Assembly: GCA_903835145.1 (NCBI GenBank) | Contig: CAILMA010000261.1 | Location: 1-13,773 of the forward strand | Direction: 5' to 3' | Source: an uncultured Bacteroidota bacterium | Lineage (GTDB): Bacteria > Bacteroidota > Bacteroidia > Chitinophagales > Chitinophagaceae | Length of the DNA: 13,773 bases | Shown here: positions 1 to 7,291 of the stretch, in pieces | How the letters are laid out: every line of letters starts with the position of its first letter | Numbering within the stretch: position 1 is the stretch's first letter | The notes under the pieces: generated by a model | What the model saw: only the letters and a program-made list of their open reading frames with translations | Told to the model about the DNA's origin: nothing | The model's database searches: none | Made by a program: the position numbers and the translations under genes

Positions 1-89
1 ACTTTTTATGTCCTTTTAGTTTTTAGAGGTGCCCTTAAGTAAAAGGCAACGCTCGTGCAATAGCAGCGCTTTTTCGGTGTATGTGATTA

Positions 90-131
90 AACAGTGCGCA
101 TGGAGCCCTTCCGGGCAGCCGGCGCACTGTT
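90..131. terminator. Bidirectional hairpin terminator at the 3' end of the ClC gene
   Basis: AACAGTGCGC (90-99) pairs perfectly with GCGCACTGTT (122-131), a 10-bp stem. The loop contains a second small stem, GCCC (105-108) with GGGC (113-116). Read on the plus strand it is followed by a T run (131-135). Read on the minus strand it starts three bases past the ClC stop codon. It probably ends the ClC transcript and any transcript entering from the left. The stem resembles that of the terminator at 8014-8048. Confidence 0.8.
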
Positions 132-133
132 TT

Positions 134-1549
134 TTATTGCTCGTCGGCTTCAGTTTCAATCTTATCGTCATCAGTTAATGATAAATCCTCCGGAACATCA
201 GATTCAGCAGCCTCCTCTTTAAAAACCTCAATCAGGTAGTTGTGTTCCAGATGGCTGTAGAGCGAGCGTTTGTCTATCATTGCTGCAACTAAATTGGCTG
301 TAATGCCGGCCAGCATAAGGTGGAAGGTTACATTCTGGCGGTTCGTCATCTCCATTACTAATATTGCAGATGTAAACGGTGACCGGGTGACACCCGTAAG
401 AAAAGCAACCATACCAGCAAGAATCAGCAGGTTCGCATTCGACTCCGTCAAACTTGATAGCTGCGCAACAAGCGAGCCTACGGCGGCCCCGGCACTCAAG
501 GCCGGAGCAAATATACCACCCGATGCACCGGTGGTAAACGACAACACCGGTCCAATTACCCGCACTATGGCAAGCTTCCAGCCGCCATATTTATGGTCGG
601 TGAAAAGTAACTCCATCATTTCAGATTTGCCGGACCCGAGTACTGTGGTACTAAAAAAACAAGCAATGGTAGCAATAACCAGAGATGTGCCAATTACATA
701 AAGTAGTTCAAAGCGTTTCACTTTGGGTTGAGCCTTCCAGTTGAGTATTGCTATTATAGCCTTACAAGCATAAGTGCCAATAACACCTGCTAACAGAGCT
801 ACAACAATAACATAGATAAATATGTAAATACTCAATCCATTCACGATAGGGTACCCGAGATACAAATACGGACCGAGTATGCCTTGCGCTGTAAGGCCGG
901 CAATGATAACAGACGTAAAAATCGCGGTCTTGAAATTGCTGATGTGTGTTTTTGCAAGCTCTTCCACTGCAAACACAATACCCCCGAGTGGAGTATTAAA
1001 CGCTGCCGCTAAGCCAGCCGCCGCACCAGTCATTATCATGTTTTTACGCGATATTCTTGGCCAGCTTTTGGGCATCCATTGATTCACCTTCCAGAAAATA
1101 CTACCTGCAATCTGAATGGTGGGGCCTTCACGGCCTATTGCGCCGCCGCCAAGCACCATCACAATGCTGGATAGTATCTTAATGACTATAGTTTTGAGGC
1201 TCAAAAACAAATCAATGTGCCTTGTATGCTTCGGCGTTGCAAGCTCCATTGCAGCCATTACCTGCGGTATCCCACTGCCTCTTGCATTTTTTGAGAACTG
1301 TTTTACGAGCCACCACGAGGTAACAAAACAAACTGGTGATATTATAAATAGTAGCCAGCCTGATTTATGAGCAATAGCAAGCGACAGCGTTTCAGCCCAT
1401 GCAAATAGGCGAGCATAGCCCACAGCGACTAATCCGGTTATAACTGACGCTATCCAATAGGGCATTGCTTGCAAAAAGCGTTCCTTAATTTTTATGTCGT
1501 TGAACTTTCCGGTAACTATTCTGAAACCGTTTAATGCGTGTTCAAACAT
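134..1549 (-). CDS. ClC family chloride channel / H+-Cl- antiporter
   Basis: Integral membrane protein of 471 residues moving chloride across the inner membrane, probably in exchange for protons. All three ClC selectivity signatures are present: GSGIP at 91-95, GREGP at 139-143 and GGIFAP at 344-349. By comparison with the E. coli transporter, the chloride ligands are Ser92, Ile346/Phe347 and Tyr431 (in LYSHLEH). The gating glutamate is Glu141 and the internal proton glutamate is Glu197 (in VEEL). Having both glutamates favours an antiporter over a passive channel. There are no CBS domains; the protein ends in an acidic tail. The frame also opens with a TTG at 1618, which would give 494 residues. 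I chose the ATG at 1549 because a perfect -7 promoter element (1595-1602) lies between the two and would exclude the TTG. It diverges from the DUF5686-like gene. Confidence 0.93.
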   Translation of the reverse strand: MFEHALNGFRIVTGKFNDIKIKERFLQAMPYWIASVITGLVAVGYARLFAWAETLSLAIAHKSGWLLFIISPVCFVTSWWLVKQFSKNARGSGIPQVMAAMELATPKHTRHIDLFLSLKTIVIKILSSIVMVLGGGAIGREGPTIQIAGSIFWKVNQWMPKSWPRISRKNMIMTGAAAGLAAAFNTPLGGIVFAVEELAKTHISNFKTAIFTSVIIAGLTAQGILGPYLYLGYPIVNGLSIYIFIYVIVVALLAGVIGTYACKAIIAILNWKAQPKVKRFELLYVIGTSLVIATIACFFSTTVLGSGKSEMMELLFTDHKYGGWKLAIVRVIGPVLSFTTGASGGIFAPALSAGAAVGSLVAQLSSLTESNANLLILAGMVAFLTGVTRSPFTSAILVMEMTNRQNVTFHLMLAGITANLVAAMIDKRSLYSHLEHNYLIEVFKEEAAESDVPEDLSLTDDDKIETEADEQ

Positions 1550-1594
1550 GATACTGAGTGTAATTTTGTACGGTAGTGCAGAAGCTTGCGGCTG

Positions 1595-1602
1595 CAAAAT
1601 TA
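1595..1602 (-). promoter_or_regulatory. -7 promoter element of the ClC gene
   Basis: The minus strand reads TAATTTTG followed by CAG, an exact match to the Bacteroidota -7 consensus TAnnTTTG. No convincing -33 TTTG lies 19-21 bases upstream. Transcription would start near 1587, about 38 bases before the ATG at 1549. This is the main reason for rejecting the TTG start at 1618. Confidence 0.5.
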
Positions 1603-1783
1603 CAGTTGTATTAGACAAAAAAGGGCGATGAAATTCCTAAAGTTATCGTTCTCACAATAGGCAACTGTATAACCTATTGATTTTCATACATATTTTGCTG
1701 ATTGATCACTGCCAATTTTTGAATAATTTCTTTTTCGTTGCGCAATAACCACCAATTTGGTTCGTTCATTTGGTTGTTTCTGC

Positions 1784-1791
1784 TACCTTTA
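1784..1791 (+). promoter_or_regulatory. Possible -7 element of the DUF5686-like gene
   Basis: TACCTTTA differs from TAnnTTTG by one base and lies about 40 bases before the ATG at 1830. A TTTG at 1756-1759 is 24 bases upstream, a few bases farther than the usual 19-21, so the match is only suggestive. Confidence 0.3.
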
Positions 1792-1829
1792 TGTTTGTTT
1801 TCAAATAAAAATAAATTGTATTTGATAGT

Positions 1830-4268
1830 ATGAATAGGTTTTTGGTATCATTTATGCTACTGGTTTTGCTCCAAGTATTTGCCTTCGCGCAACAAAAAAA
1901 CAGCGCCGTCGTTTGCAGCCAGCGCACGCATGCCACACTGCCATTTGTAACCGTAAAGTTTGCTGAGACCGGGCGCGGCACTATTGCCGACCTTGATGGC
2001 CGTTTCACGATACCGGTAGTTGAGGTAGGTGCCCTGCCGTGGATCGAAATATCAGCAATTGGCTACGAGCCGCAGAAGTGTCTGCTGCCACTTACCAAAG
2101 ACACGATTTTCCTGCGCGCAGGTGAAAACGCCCTCAGGGAAGTAGTGGTAAGGCCGGACAAAGACAAGATAAAGCGCATTCTCGATGCGGCAATTGCCAA
2201 CAAAAACCACAATAACCCCGACAAATATGACTGGTACCGCTGCAAGATGTACTATAAAATGCTTGTAGATGTGGTATTGCCAGATTCCTTGCGGTCAGAT
2301 ACCAGCAAACAGGGCAGGGAAGTATTTAAGTTTTTGGAAAACCAGCACTTGTTGATGTCAGAAACCTATAGCACCCGCACCTGGAAAAAGCCACAGCAAT
2401 TGCAGGAGGAAGTCACCGGCTCCCGGTTTTCAGGGCTGCAAAAATCAATGTTTACCGGCTTGGTAACAGACGTACTGCCGTTTCATTCCTACAATGATTA
2501 TATTACACTCAATGGTAAGGATTATCATAACCCCCTTAGCCGGGGCTACAGCCAGTACTATAAATTCAGGCTTGAAGACGAATTGTTGCAGGGTCAGGAT
2601 ACCATTTGGCACCTCAGTTTCAAGCCCCGGGGGGTTAATGCCAACGACCTTGAAGGCAGCATCTATATCCACTCCGATGGTTTTGCCATCTCAAGCCTCG
2701 TCGCTTCTGCTATTGACACCATGCTGAAACGGCGGGTGCGCATAGAGCAGCAATATGAGCAGGTGACCGAAGACAGTATCACCCGCTGGTTTCCGCGCCA
2801 CCTCAACTACATTATAGAATGGACCCTAACATCTAATAAAATGCCCATCACCTACCTGCTGAAGGGTAATTCTCTAATAGATTCTACGACCTTCAGAGAA
2901 GATAAATCGTTTCATTTTGATAAAGTCCATTCTATTCTCCTCACCCCCGGTGCCGACGAGCGCACAGACGATGCGTGGGTGCATCTGCGCCCCATTCCGC
3001 TCGATGCGAGGGAGGCACGCACCTATAAAGTAATAGACAGCATAGGGCTGCAGTACCATTTCGATAACTTTATGGGCTACCTCTCCCGCCTGCCAGAGGG
3101 CAAGGTGCCCGTCGGGATATTCGATTTGGACCTGAAACGACTGGTGAGCGGCAACTATTTCGAAGGTATGAGATTGGGGCTTGGGGTACAAACCAATGAA
3201 AAATGGATAAAGTGGCTATCCCTCGGCGCCTGGGCTGGTTATGGCTTTGGCGATACCCACTGGAAATACGGTGCGTTCGCCGAAGTTTACGCCGATAAAA
3301 CCCACGAGTTCGTATTTAAGGGCGGCTATTCCTACGACCTTGGCGACCCTGGCCGAGTGAAAATAAACGACGAGCTGGATCGCGACTACCTCAATTACTA
3401 CCTTCTGCGCAGGGTAGATAAAGTAGCAACATACTACGTCTCGGTAAAGAAGAAATTTGGATACTGGAATCTGGAGCTTTCGGGCCGCTCACAGGATATC
3501 ACTCCGGCCTATGCCTATAGTTTCAGCACTCCGGCCGGCCCGGTAAATAGTTACAAAGCCAATGAAGTATCACTTAATTTCAGGTATGCATTTGCAGAGC
3601 GTACAGCGCCATTCTATGGGCGTTACTACAGCAGCGGCACTAAGTACCCAATTTGGTATGGCAAAGTAACAACCGGTGCCATAGATGCGGGCGGCCTTAA
3701 TATCCCTTACACGCAAGCGCTTACCGCGCTGGCATGGCACAAGCACCTCAACAGGCTGGGCAATGAGCAATTCTTCCTGCAGGGCGGTAAGTCATGGAGC
3801 AATGGCACCTTGCCCCTCGGTAAGCTTTTCGCTGGTCCGGGTTACCGCTACAGTTCGGGCAAGGGGCTCGATTTTTCTTACTATTCCTTTGGCGGCATCA
3901 TCAGTATGTTCCCCTATGACTATTACACCGATCAGTTTGTGTCGTTCGTCTTTCGCCATGATTTCGACTGGAAACTCTACAAGGTAAAATTCCGTGGTAA
4001 TAAATTCAGCTCAGCTCCCAATATTGCCCTGCAATACGGAATGCTTTATGGTATGCTGCAAGACCGGCAGGCGCAGGAGCAAGTGGCCCTGCAGGTGCCT
4101 GACAATGCCTACCACGAGGCCGGAGCACTCATCAATAACCTCATCCGCCTCAATTACCTGGATGTCTTTTACTTTACTCTCAACGTTGGTTACTTCTACC
4201 ACTTTGCCCCGGTTACCGACTATAATAAAAACGGCAAATTTGTACTCGGCCTTGGCGTAGAGCTTTAG
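1830..4268 (+). CDS. DUF5686-like outer-membrane protein with carboxypeptidase-like regulatory domain
   Basis: An 812-residue exported protein, probably an outer-membrane beta-barrel. Residues 1-20 are a classic signal peptide, with likely cleavage in AFA|QQ. Residues about 25-108 form a carboxypeptidase-regulatory-like domain (GRGTIADLDGRFTI at 48-61), ending in the LREVVVRP motif at 102-109. This motif marks the junction to DUF5686 in Bacteroidota proteins. The following IxxAIANKxxNNP stretch (117-130) is also typical of that family. The rest is rich in alternating aromatic and polar strands and ends GLGVEL with a hydrophobic C-terminal strand, as expected for a barrel. The function of DUF5686 proteins is not established. 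The length is normal for the family. The last bases, including the stop codon, are part of a repeat that recurs at 5165. Confidence 0.85.
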   Translation: MNRFLVSFMLLVLLQVFAFAQQKNSAVVCSQRTHATLPFVTVKFAETGRGTIADLDGRFTIPVVEVGALPWIEISAIGYEPQKCLLPLTKDTIFLRAGENALREVVVRPDKDKIKRILDAAIANKNHNNPDKYDWYRCKMYYKMLVDVVLPDSLRSDTSKQGREVFKFLENQHLLMSETYSTRTWKKPQQLQEEVTGSRFSGLQKSMFTGLVTDVLPFHSYNDYITLNGKDYHNPLSRGYSQYYKFRLEDELLQGQDTIWHLSFKPRGVNANDLEGSIYIHSDGFAISSLVASAIDTMLKRRVRIEQQYEQVTEDSITRWFPRHLNYIIEWTLTSNKMPITYLLKGNSLIDSTTFREDKSFHFDKVHSILLTPGADERTDDAWVHLRPIPLDAREARTYKVIDSIGLQYHFDNFMGYLSRLPEGKVPVGIFDLDLKRLVSGNYFEGMRLGLGVQTNEKWIKWLSLGAWAGYGFGDTHWKYGAFAEVYADKTHEFVFKGGYSYDLGDPGRVKINDELDRDYLNYYLLRRVDKVATYYVSVKKKFGYWNLELSGRSQDITPAYAYSFSTPAGPVNSYKANEVSLNFRYAFAERTAPFYGRYYSSGTKYPIWYGKVTTGAIDAGGLNIPYTQALTALAWHKHLNRLGNEQFFLQGGKSWSNGTLPLGKLFAGPGYRYSSGKGLDFSYYSFGGIISMFPYDYYTDQFVSFVFRHDFDWKLYKVKFRGNKFSSAPNIALQYGMLYGMLQDRQAQEQVALQVPDNAYHEAGALINNLIRLNYLDVFYFTLNVGYFYHFAPVTDYNKNGKFVLGLGVEL

Positions 4269-4306
4269 TGCTTTTCGCTCTCGCTTCGCATTCAGATCCC
4301 CCCAAT
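4262..4306 (+). repeat. Direct repeat, copy A (overlaps DUF5686-like stop codon)
   Basis: GCTTTAGTGCTTTTCGC (4262-4278) and, 17 bases later, ATCCCCCCAAT (4296-4306). The same two blocks occur in the same orientation and order at 5165-5181 and 5207-5217. The first block supplies the last codon and the TAG stop of the upstream gene. The two copies bracket the RAYT unit. Confidence 0.75.
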
Positions 4307-4314
4307 ATATTGTC

Positions 4315-4366
4315 GTTCGGCGTAGTCTCTGACTACGTCGCAACGGATGGCAGTCTCCTGACTGCC
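4315..4366 (+). repeat. REP-like bipartite hairpin repeat, left copy (inverted relative to right copy)
   Basis: A 52-base element matching the reverse complement of 5110-5161 at 48 of 52 positions. It contains two hairpins: CGTAGTC-TCT-GACTACG (4321-4337) and GGCAGTC-TCCT-GACTGCC (4349-4366). Each has a 7-bp stem and a very short loop. It lies downstream of both the DUF5686-like gene and the RAYT gene, which converge here, and may also act as a transcript-end structure. Confidence 0.9.
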
Positions 4367-4447
4367 GACTGTATCCGAAGCGCCATCATTATGCATAATA
4401 TCCGACGATTTGGTCGCAGAAAAGGTTTACAGCAACTTGCTTGACGC

Positions 4448-4990
4448 TCAGTCGCCCAGCTTCAAACGTCCAGGAATATTGAGCATTAAAGACTTTGCAC
4501 TACTATAGACATACTCTTCAGGTCGCTCGACCCACCCGGCTCTTACTGGGTTTTCATGGATATATTTTAGCTTTTGTTGGTAGAATTTTTCAGTAAATAT
4601 CAGCTCGGCTTTATTTTCATGGGTCCACATCTGATGCTCACTACTTCGTTGATTTTGAGCTGCGTTCCATTTGAACCTATGGAGCATCCATTCCCTTCTG
4701 CTTTCAGGCTCGTTTCTTATTCCTTCTAATATCGACGATGCAGTAAATTTTTTGAAATCACGAATGGTATCGGAAAGTGTTCCATTTTGGCTCCGAATTA
4801 TCAGGTGTAAATGGTTGCTCATAATAACGTATCCATAGAGTACCAAAGCTTTTTCTTTTATGCAATAATCAAGGCTGTTGATCACGATGTCACGATAAAA
4901 TTTTCGAGTAAAAACATCAACCCAATCAACAATTGTTGGGGTTAAAAAATATGTGCCATATTGGTCGTCAATTTGGTAGCCAGTACTCAT
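4448..4990 (-). CDS. REP-associated tyrosine transposase (RAYT), Y1/HUH family
   Basis: A 180-residue single-strand DNA nuclease/transposase of the Y1_Tnp family. The HUH metal-binding motif is His60-Leu-His62 within MSNHLHLII. The catalytic tyrosine is most likely Tyr143 in YIHENPVRAG, a hallmark of RAYT proteins. The downstream aromatic-SSA stretch (YVYSSA, 160-165) is also typical. The length fits the family. It starts at ATG 4990 and ends TGA at 4448-4450. The gene is visibly more A+T-rich than its neighbours, which suggests separate ancestry. It is framed by the inverted hairpin repeats that are its likely DNA substrate. RAYTs bind and cut REP hairpins; that this protein acts on these particular hairpins is inference. 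Confidence 0.9.
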   Translation of the reverse strand: MSTGYQIDDQYGTYFLTPTIVDWVDVFTRKFYRDIVINSLDYCIKEKALVLYGYVIMSNHLHLIIRSQNGTLSDTIRDFKKFTASSILEGIRNEPESRREWMLHRFKWNAAQNQRSSEHQMWTHENKAELIFTEKFYQQKLKYIHENPVRAGWVERPEEYVYSSAKSLMLNIPGRLKLGD

Positions 4991-5109
4991 ATTTCATTTT
5001 GTTTACCCGAATATAGAAAACAATATTGAACGCGTGAAAAGGCAAGAGAATAAGTTTACAGTTTCGACGGAATCGAAAAGCTATGGTCCGTTTCCTGATA
5101 ATTAGCTTA

Positions 5110-5161
5110 GGCAGTCAGGAGACTGCCCTCCGCGGCGACGTAGTCGGAGACTACGCCGAAC
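5110..5161 (-). repeat. REP-like bipartite hairpin repeat, right copy
   Basis: This is the inverted partner of 4315-4366. It contains the hairpins GGCAGTC-AGGA-GACTGCC (5110-5127) and CGTAGTC-GGA-GACTACG (5139-5155). The four differences from the left copy fall in the linker and one loop base; both stems are fully conserved. That pattern suggests selection on structure. It lies about 120 bases upstream of the transposase start codon. Confidence 0.9.
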
Positions 5162-5164
5162 TGC

Positions 5165-5217
5165 GCTTTAGTGCTTTTCGCAGTCACGGCTGGCCCGTTA
5201 GCGCCCATCCCCCCAAT
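5165..5217 (+). repeat. Direct repeat, copy B
   Basis: GCTTTAGTGCTTTTCGC (5165-5181) and ATCCCCCCAAT (5207-5217) repeat the blocks at 4262-4306, here separated by 25 bases instead of 17. It begins three bases outside the right inverted repeat and lies in the leader region of the YD-repeat lipoprotein gene. Confidence 0.75.
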
Positions 5218-5254
5218 TTTTCTTAATTTTCCGAAAATTCTGACGACGGAGAAA

Positions 5255-6283
5255 ATGAACAATACCGCAAAAATAGCTTGCCTGCTTCCTGCCTTTTGGC
5301 TTCTTGCCTGTTCGTGCAACAACAATGAACCGAAAGAAGCCCCGAAAGCCAATAAAAATGCATGGGTTAACCCCCGTAAGAATAAAATTTTCGAGAAGGT
5401 AAACATTGTAAAAATACCGGTGACAGCTGCTGAAAACCACCTGCTTGGTCCGGTAAAAAGCGTCAAATACAGGTACATACAGGTCTTTCAGAAGCCCGGC
5501 GATACTACTAATGTCATGGTGGATAGCGGTATAAATACTTACGGCGCTACAGGACAACTGCTCACCCAGCTGGAGTATGACCGCAACGGAAAGACGGTAA
5601 CCAACTGCGTGTATCGGTACAACGAGCAAAAACTACTCACAGGTTGCGACTTTCTGGACTCGGCAGGCAACACAAAACCACTCCCACGACTAAGCTGGAA
5701 GTATGACACCAAGGGCAATAAAACAGAGGAAATATGGCAGGATAAAGACTCCCTGAGCTCACGTAAATCGGTCTTTTTATATGACAGTAGCGGTAACGAG
5801 GTCGCAGAGCAGATTTATGACGCACATGGTAGATTGCAGAAAACAGCCGCGCTTGAATACGATGCCAAGGGCGAGCAGATATCTTACGAACTCAAAGACC
5901 TCAATAGCCGCGCAGTGCGGAAAACTGTCGCCCGCTACGATACCCACGGCAATAAAACCGAACTGTTGCACTATGCAAAAGACAACGTACTGCTCTCAAA
6001 AGAAAAAATGGTGACCGACCAAAACGGATGGATAACAGAACTCACAGAGTATGATGCGGATGGCAAGGCTGTGCTACGGGTGACGCATAAATATGACGCA
6101 TGGGGCAACGATCTCGAAGAAATGTACTACGGCCCTGACGGAGCCCGCGACGAAAAACAATGCACCATAAACCAATACCAATATGATACCCATGGCAACA
6201 TAACCCGCCAGCTTATTTACTCGATCAAAGACGGTCAGCAGCAACTTATGGACATAAAAGAACAGGAGTTTCAATATTACTAA
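5255..6283 (+). CDS. YD/RHS-like repeat lipoprotein
   Basis: A 342-residue lipoprotein. The open frame reaches back to 5171, but the ATG at 5255 gives a proper signal peptide, MNNTAKIACLLPAFWLLAC, with the lipidated cysteine at 19. A GGAG sits just before it at 5248-5251. From about residue 105 the chain is a series of YDxxGN/YDxxG motifs at 108, 150, 176, 188, 202, 228, 266, 280 and 310. This pattern is seen in RHS and YD-repeat proteins, which wind into beta-ribbon shells. It lacks the RHS core signature and any toxin tail, so it is not a polymorphic toxin. It is probably anchored in the cell envelope; function unknown. Its leader region contains the direct repeat B and the right end of the RAYT unit, so its transcription may be affected by that unit. 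Confidence 0.8.
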   Translation: MNNTAKIACLLPAFWLLACSCNNNEPKEAPKANKNAWVNPRKNKIFEKVNIVKIPVTAAENHLLGPVKSVKYRYIQVFQKPGDTTNVMVDSGINTYGATGQLLTQLEYDRNGKTVTNCVYRYNEQKLLTGCDFLDSAGNTKPLPRLSWKYDTKGNKTEEIWQDKDSLSSRKSVFLYDSSGNEVAEQIYDAHGRLQKTAALEYDAKGEQISYELKDLNSRAVRKTVARYDTHGNKTELLHYAKDNVLLSKEKMVTDQNGWITELTEYDADGKAVLRVTHKYDAWGNDLEEMYYGPDGARDEKQCTINQYQYDTHGNITRQLIYSIKDGQQQLMDIKEQEFQYY

Positions 6284-6407
6284 GTAAAAGCAACTGTCAA
6301 CAATGTTCCGAACGATATAATTCGTCCAGTCACGGTTGTTTCGTAATCTTTTAATTGAGGCGCGAAAACCAACCCTGCCAACACTCCTTATTCAACGCCA
6401 ATTAACC

Positions 6408-6415
6408 TACCTTTG
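6408..6415 (+). promoter_or_regulatory. -7 promoter element of tatC-rpiB
   Basis: TACCTTTG followed by CA is an exact match to the Bacteroidota -7 consensus TAnnTTTG. The GTG start of tatC is 20 bases downstream, giving a short leader. No clear TTTG is seen at -33. Confidence 0.6.
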
Positions 6416-6435
6416 CACCCTGCCAATATATTATC

Positions 6436-7290
6436 GTGAGTGTATTTAAATCAATGCTGGATAAAACAAACCCAAATCCCAATGCTGAAATGGGTTTTCT
6501 TGACCATATTGAAGCCCTGCGATGGCACATCATCAGGTCTGCCATAGTTATAGTGGTAATGGCCATTCTCGTTTTCATAAAAGTGGAATGGATTTTTGAC
6601 CGGATTATCCTTGGCCCTGCCCACAACGATTTTATATCGTATAAGTGGTTTTGCGCACTCGGCAGGTTTTTTCACTACGACTCCTTTTGCCTTGGCGAAA
6701 TAAAAATGGAATTTCAGAATACTGCTGTTACCGGACAATTCATGATGGGTATGTCGGTTTCTATGATGCTGGGTTTCATTATTTCTTTTCCCTATGTACT
6801 CTGGGAGCTTTGGAAATTCATAAAACCCGCCCTTAAATCAGAGGAGATTCGCTATGCCCGTGGTATTGTCTTCTGGTGTTCCCTGTTGTTTTTCACAGGC
6901 GTACTCTTTGCTTATTTTATCCTTGCGCCATATACCATCAACTTTTTTGGCAGCTACCAGCTCAGCCCCAAGTTTAAAAACATCATCACAATAGATAACT
7001 ATTACGATACCATAAGCAACCTTGTACTTGCACTTGGCTTGGTATTTGAGTTGCCTATTATCGTATTTTTCCTTTCCCGAATAGGTGTGCTTACGCCGCA
7101 GTTCATGCGCGAAAAACGCAAGTATGCCATTCTTATCCTGTTCCTGCTCTCCGAGATCATAACTCCGCCAGATCTGTTTAGTTGTCTTCTGGTGTTCTTC
7201 CCGTTGTATTTCCTGTTTGAGATTTCTGTGTTCATCAGCGGCAGGGCAGTAACAGCAAGATTAAAAAAACAAGCTAAAAACAATAACTAA
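6436..7290 (+). CDS. tatC: Sec-independent protein translocase subunit TatC
   Basis: Membrane core of the twin-arginine translocase, which recognises RR signal peptides and exports folded proteins with a TatA/B partner. The 284 residues show about six hydrophobic segments. The N-terminal HIEALRWHIIRS (24-35) is the usual HLxELRxR-type motif. Phe128 and Glu137 in KFIKPALKSEE correspond to the signal-peptide-contacting Phe94/Glu103 of E. coli. Glu205 in FELPI matches Glu170 of helix 4. ITPPD (242-246) is the conserved last periplasmic motif. The first periplasmic loop is long and carries two cysteines (73 and 85). The start is GTG at 6436, placed by the -7 element 20 bases upstream; the next in-frame ATG (6454) would drop only six residues. 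No tatA is in the window. Confidence 0.95.
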   Translation: MSVFKSMLDKTNPNPNAEMGFLDHIEALRWHIIRSAIVIVVMAILVFIKVEWIFDRIILGPAHNDFISYKWFCALGRFFHYDSFCLGEIKMEFQNTAVTGQFMMGMSVSMMLGFIISFPYVLWELWKFIKPALKSEEIRYARGIVFWCSLLFFTGVLFAYFILAPYTINFFGSYQLSPKFKNIITIDNYYDTISNLVLALGLVFELPIIVFFLSRIGVLTPQFMREKRKYAILILFLLSEIITPPDLFSCLLVFFPLYFLFEISVFISGRAVTARLKKQAKNNN

Positions 7291-7291
7291 T

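Larger units (their letters stand above)
4315..5161. mobile_element. RAYT unit: REP-associated transposase gene between inverted bipartite REP repeats
   Basis: The outer limits are the two 52-base inverted repeats at 4315-4366 and 5110-5161, and the single gene inside encodes a Y1 (HUH) transposase of the RAYT type. This matches the known arrangement of RAYT genes flanked by inverted REP pairs in Gammaproteobacteria. The inner flanks (4367-4447 and 4991-5109) hold nothing further I can recognise. Unlike an IS200 element, RAYTs are usually single-copy domesticated genes that mobilise REPs rather than themselves; whether this unit moves as a whole cannot be told from one locus. Confidence 0.75.

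Noticed and set aside
1..42. Short plus-strand open frame from the left edge ending at TAA (40-42)
   Set aside because: Only 13 codons, with no recognisable residues; cannot be told from chance. The rest of 1-89 shows nothing clear.
2004..2018. GTTTCACGA, resembling half of a parS site (TGTTTCACGTGAAACA)
   Set aside because: Only one half matches, the other arm is absent, and it lies inside the DUF5686-like coding sequence about 8 kb from parAB.
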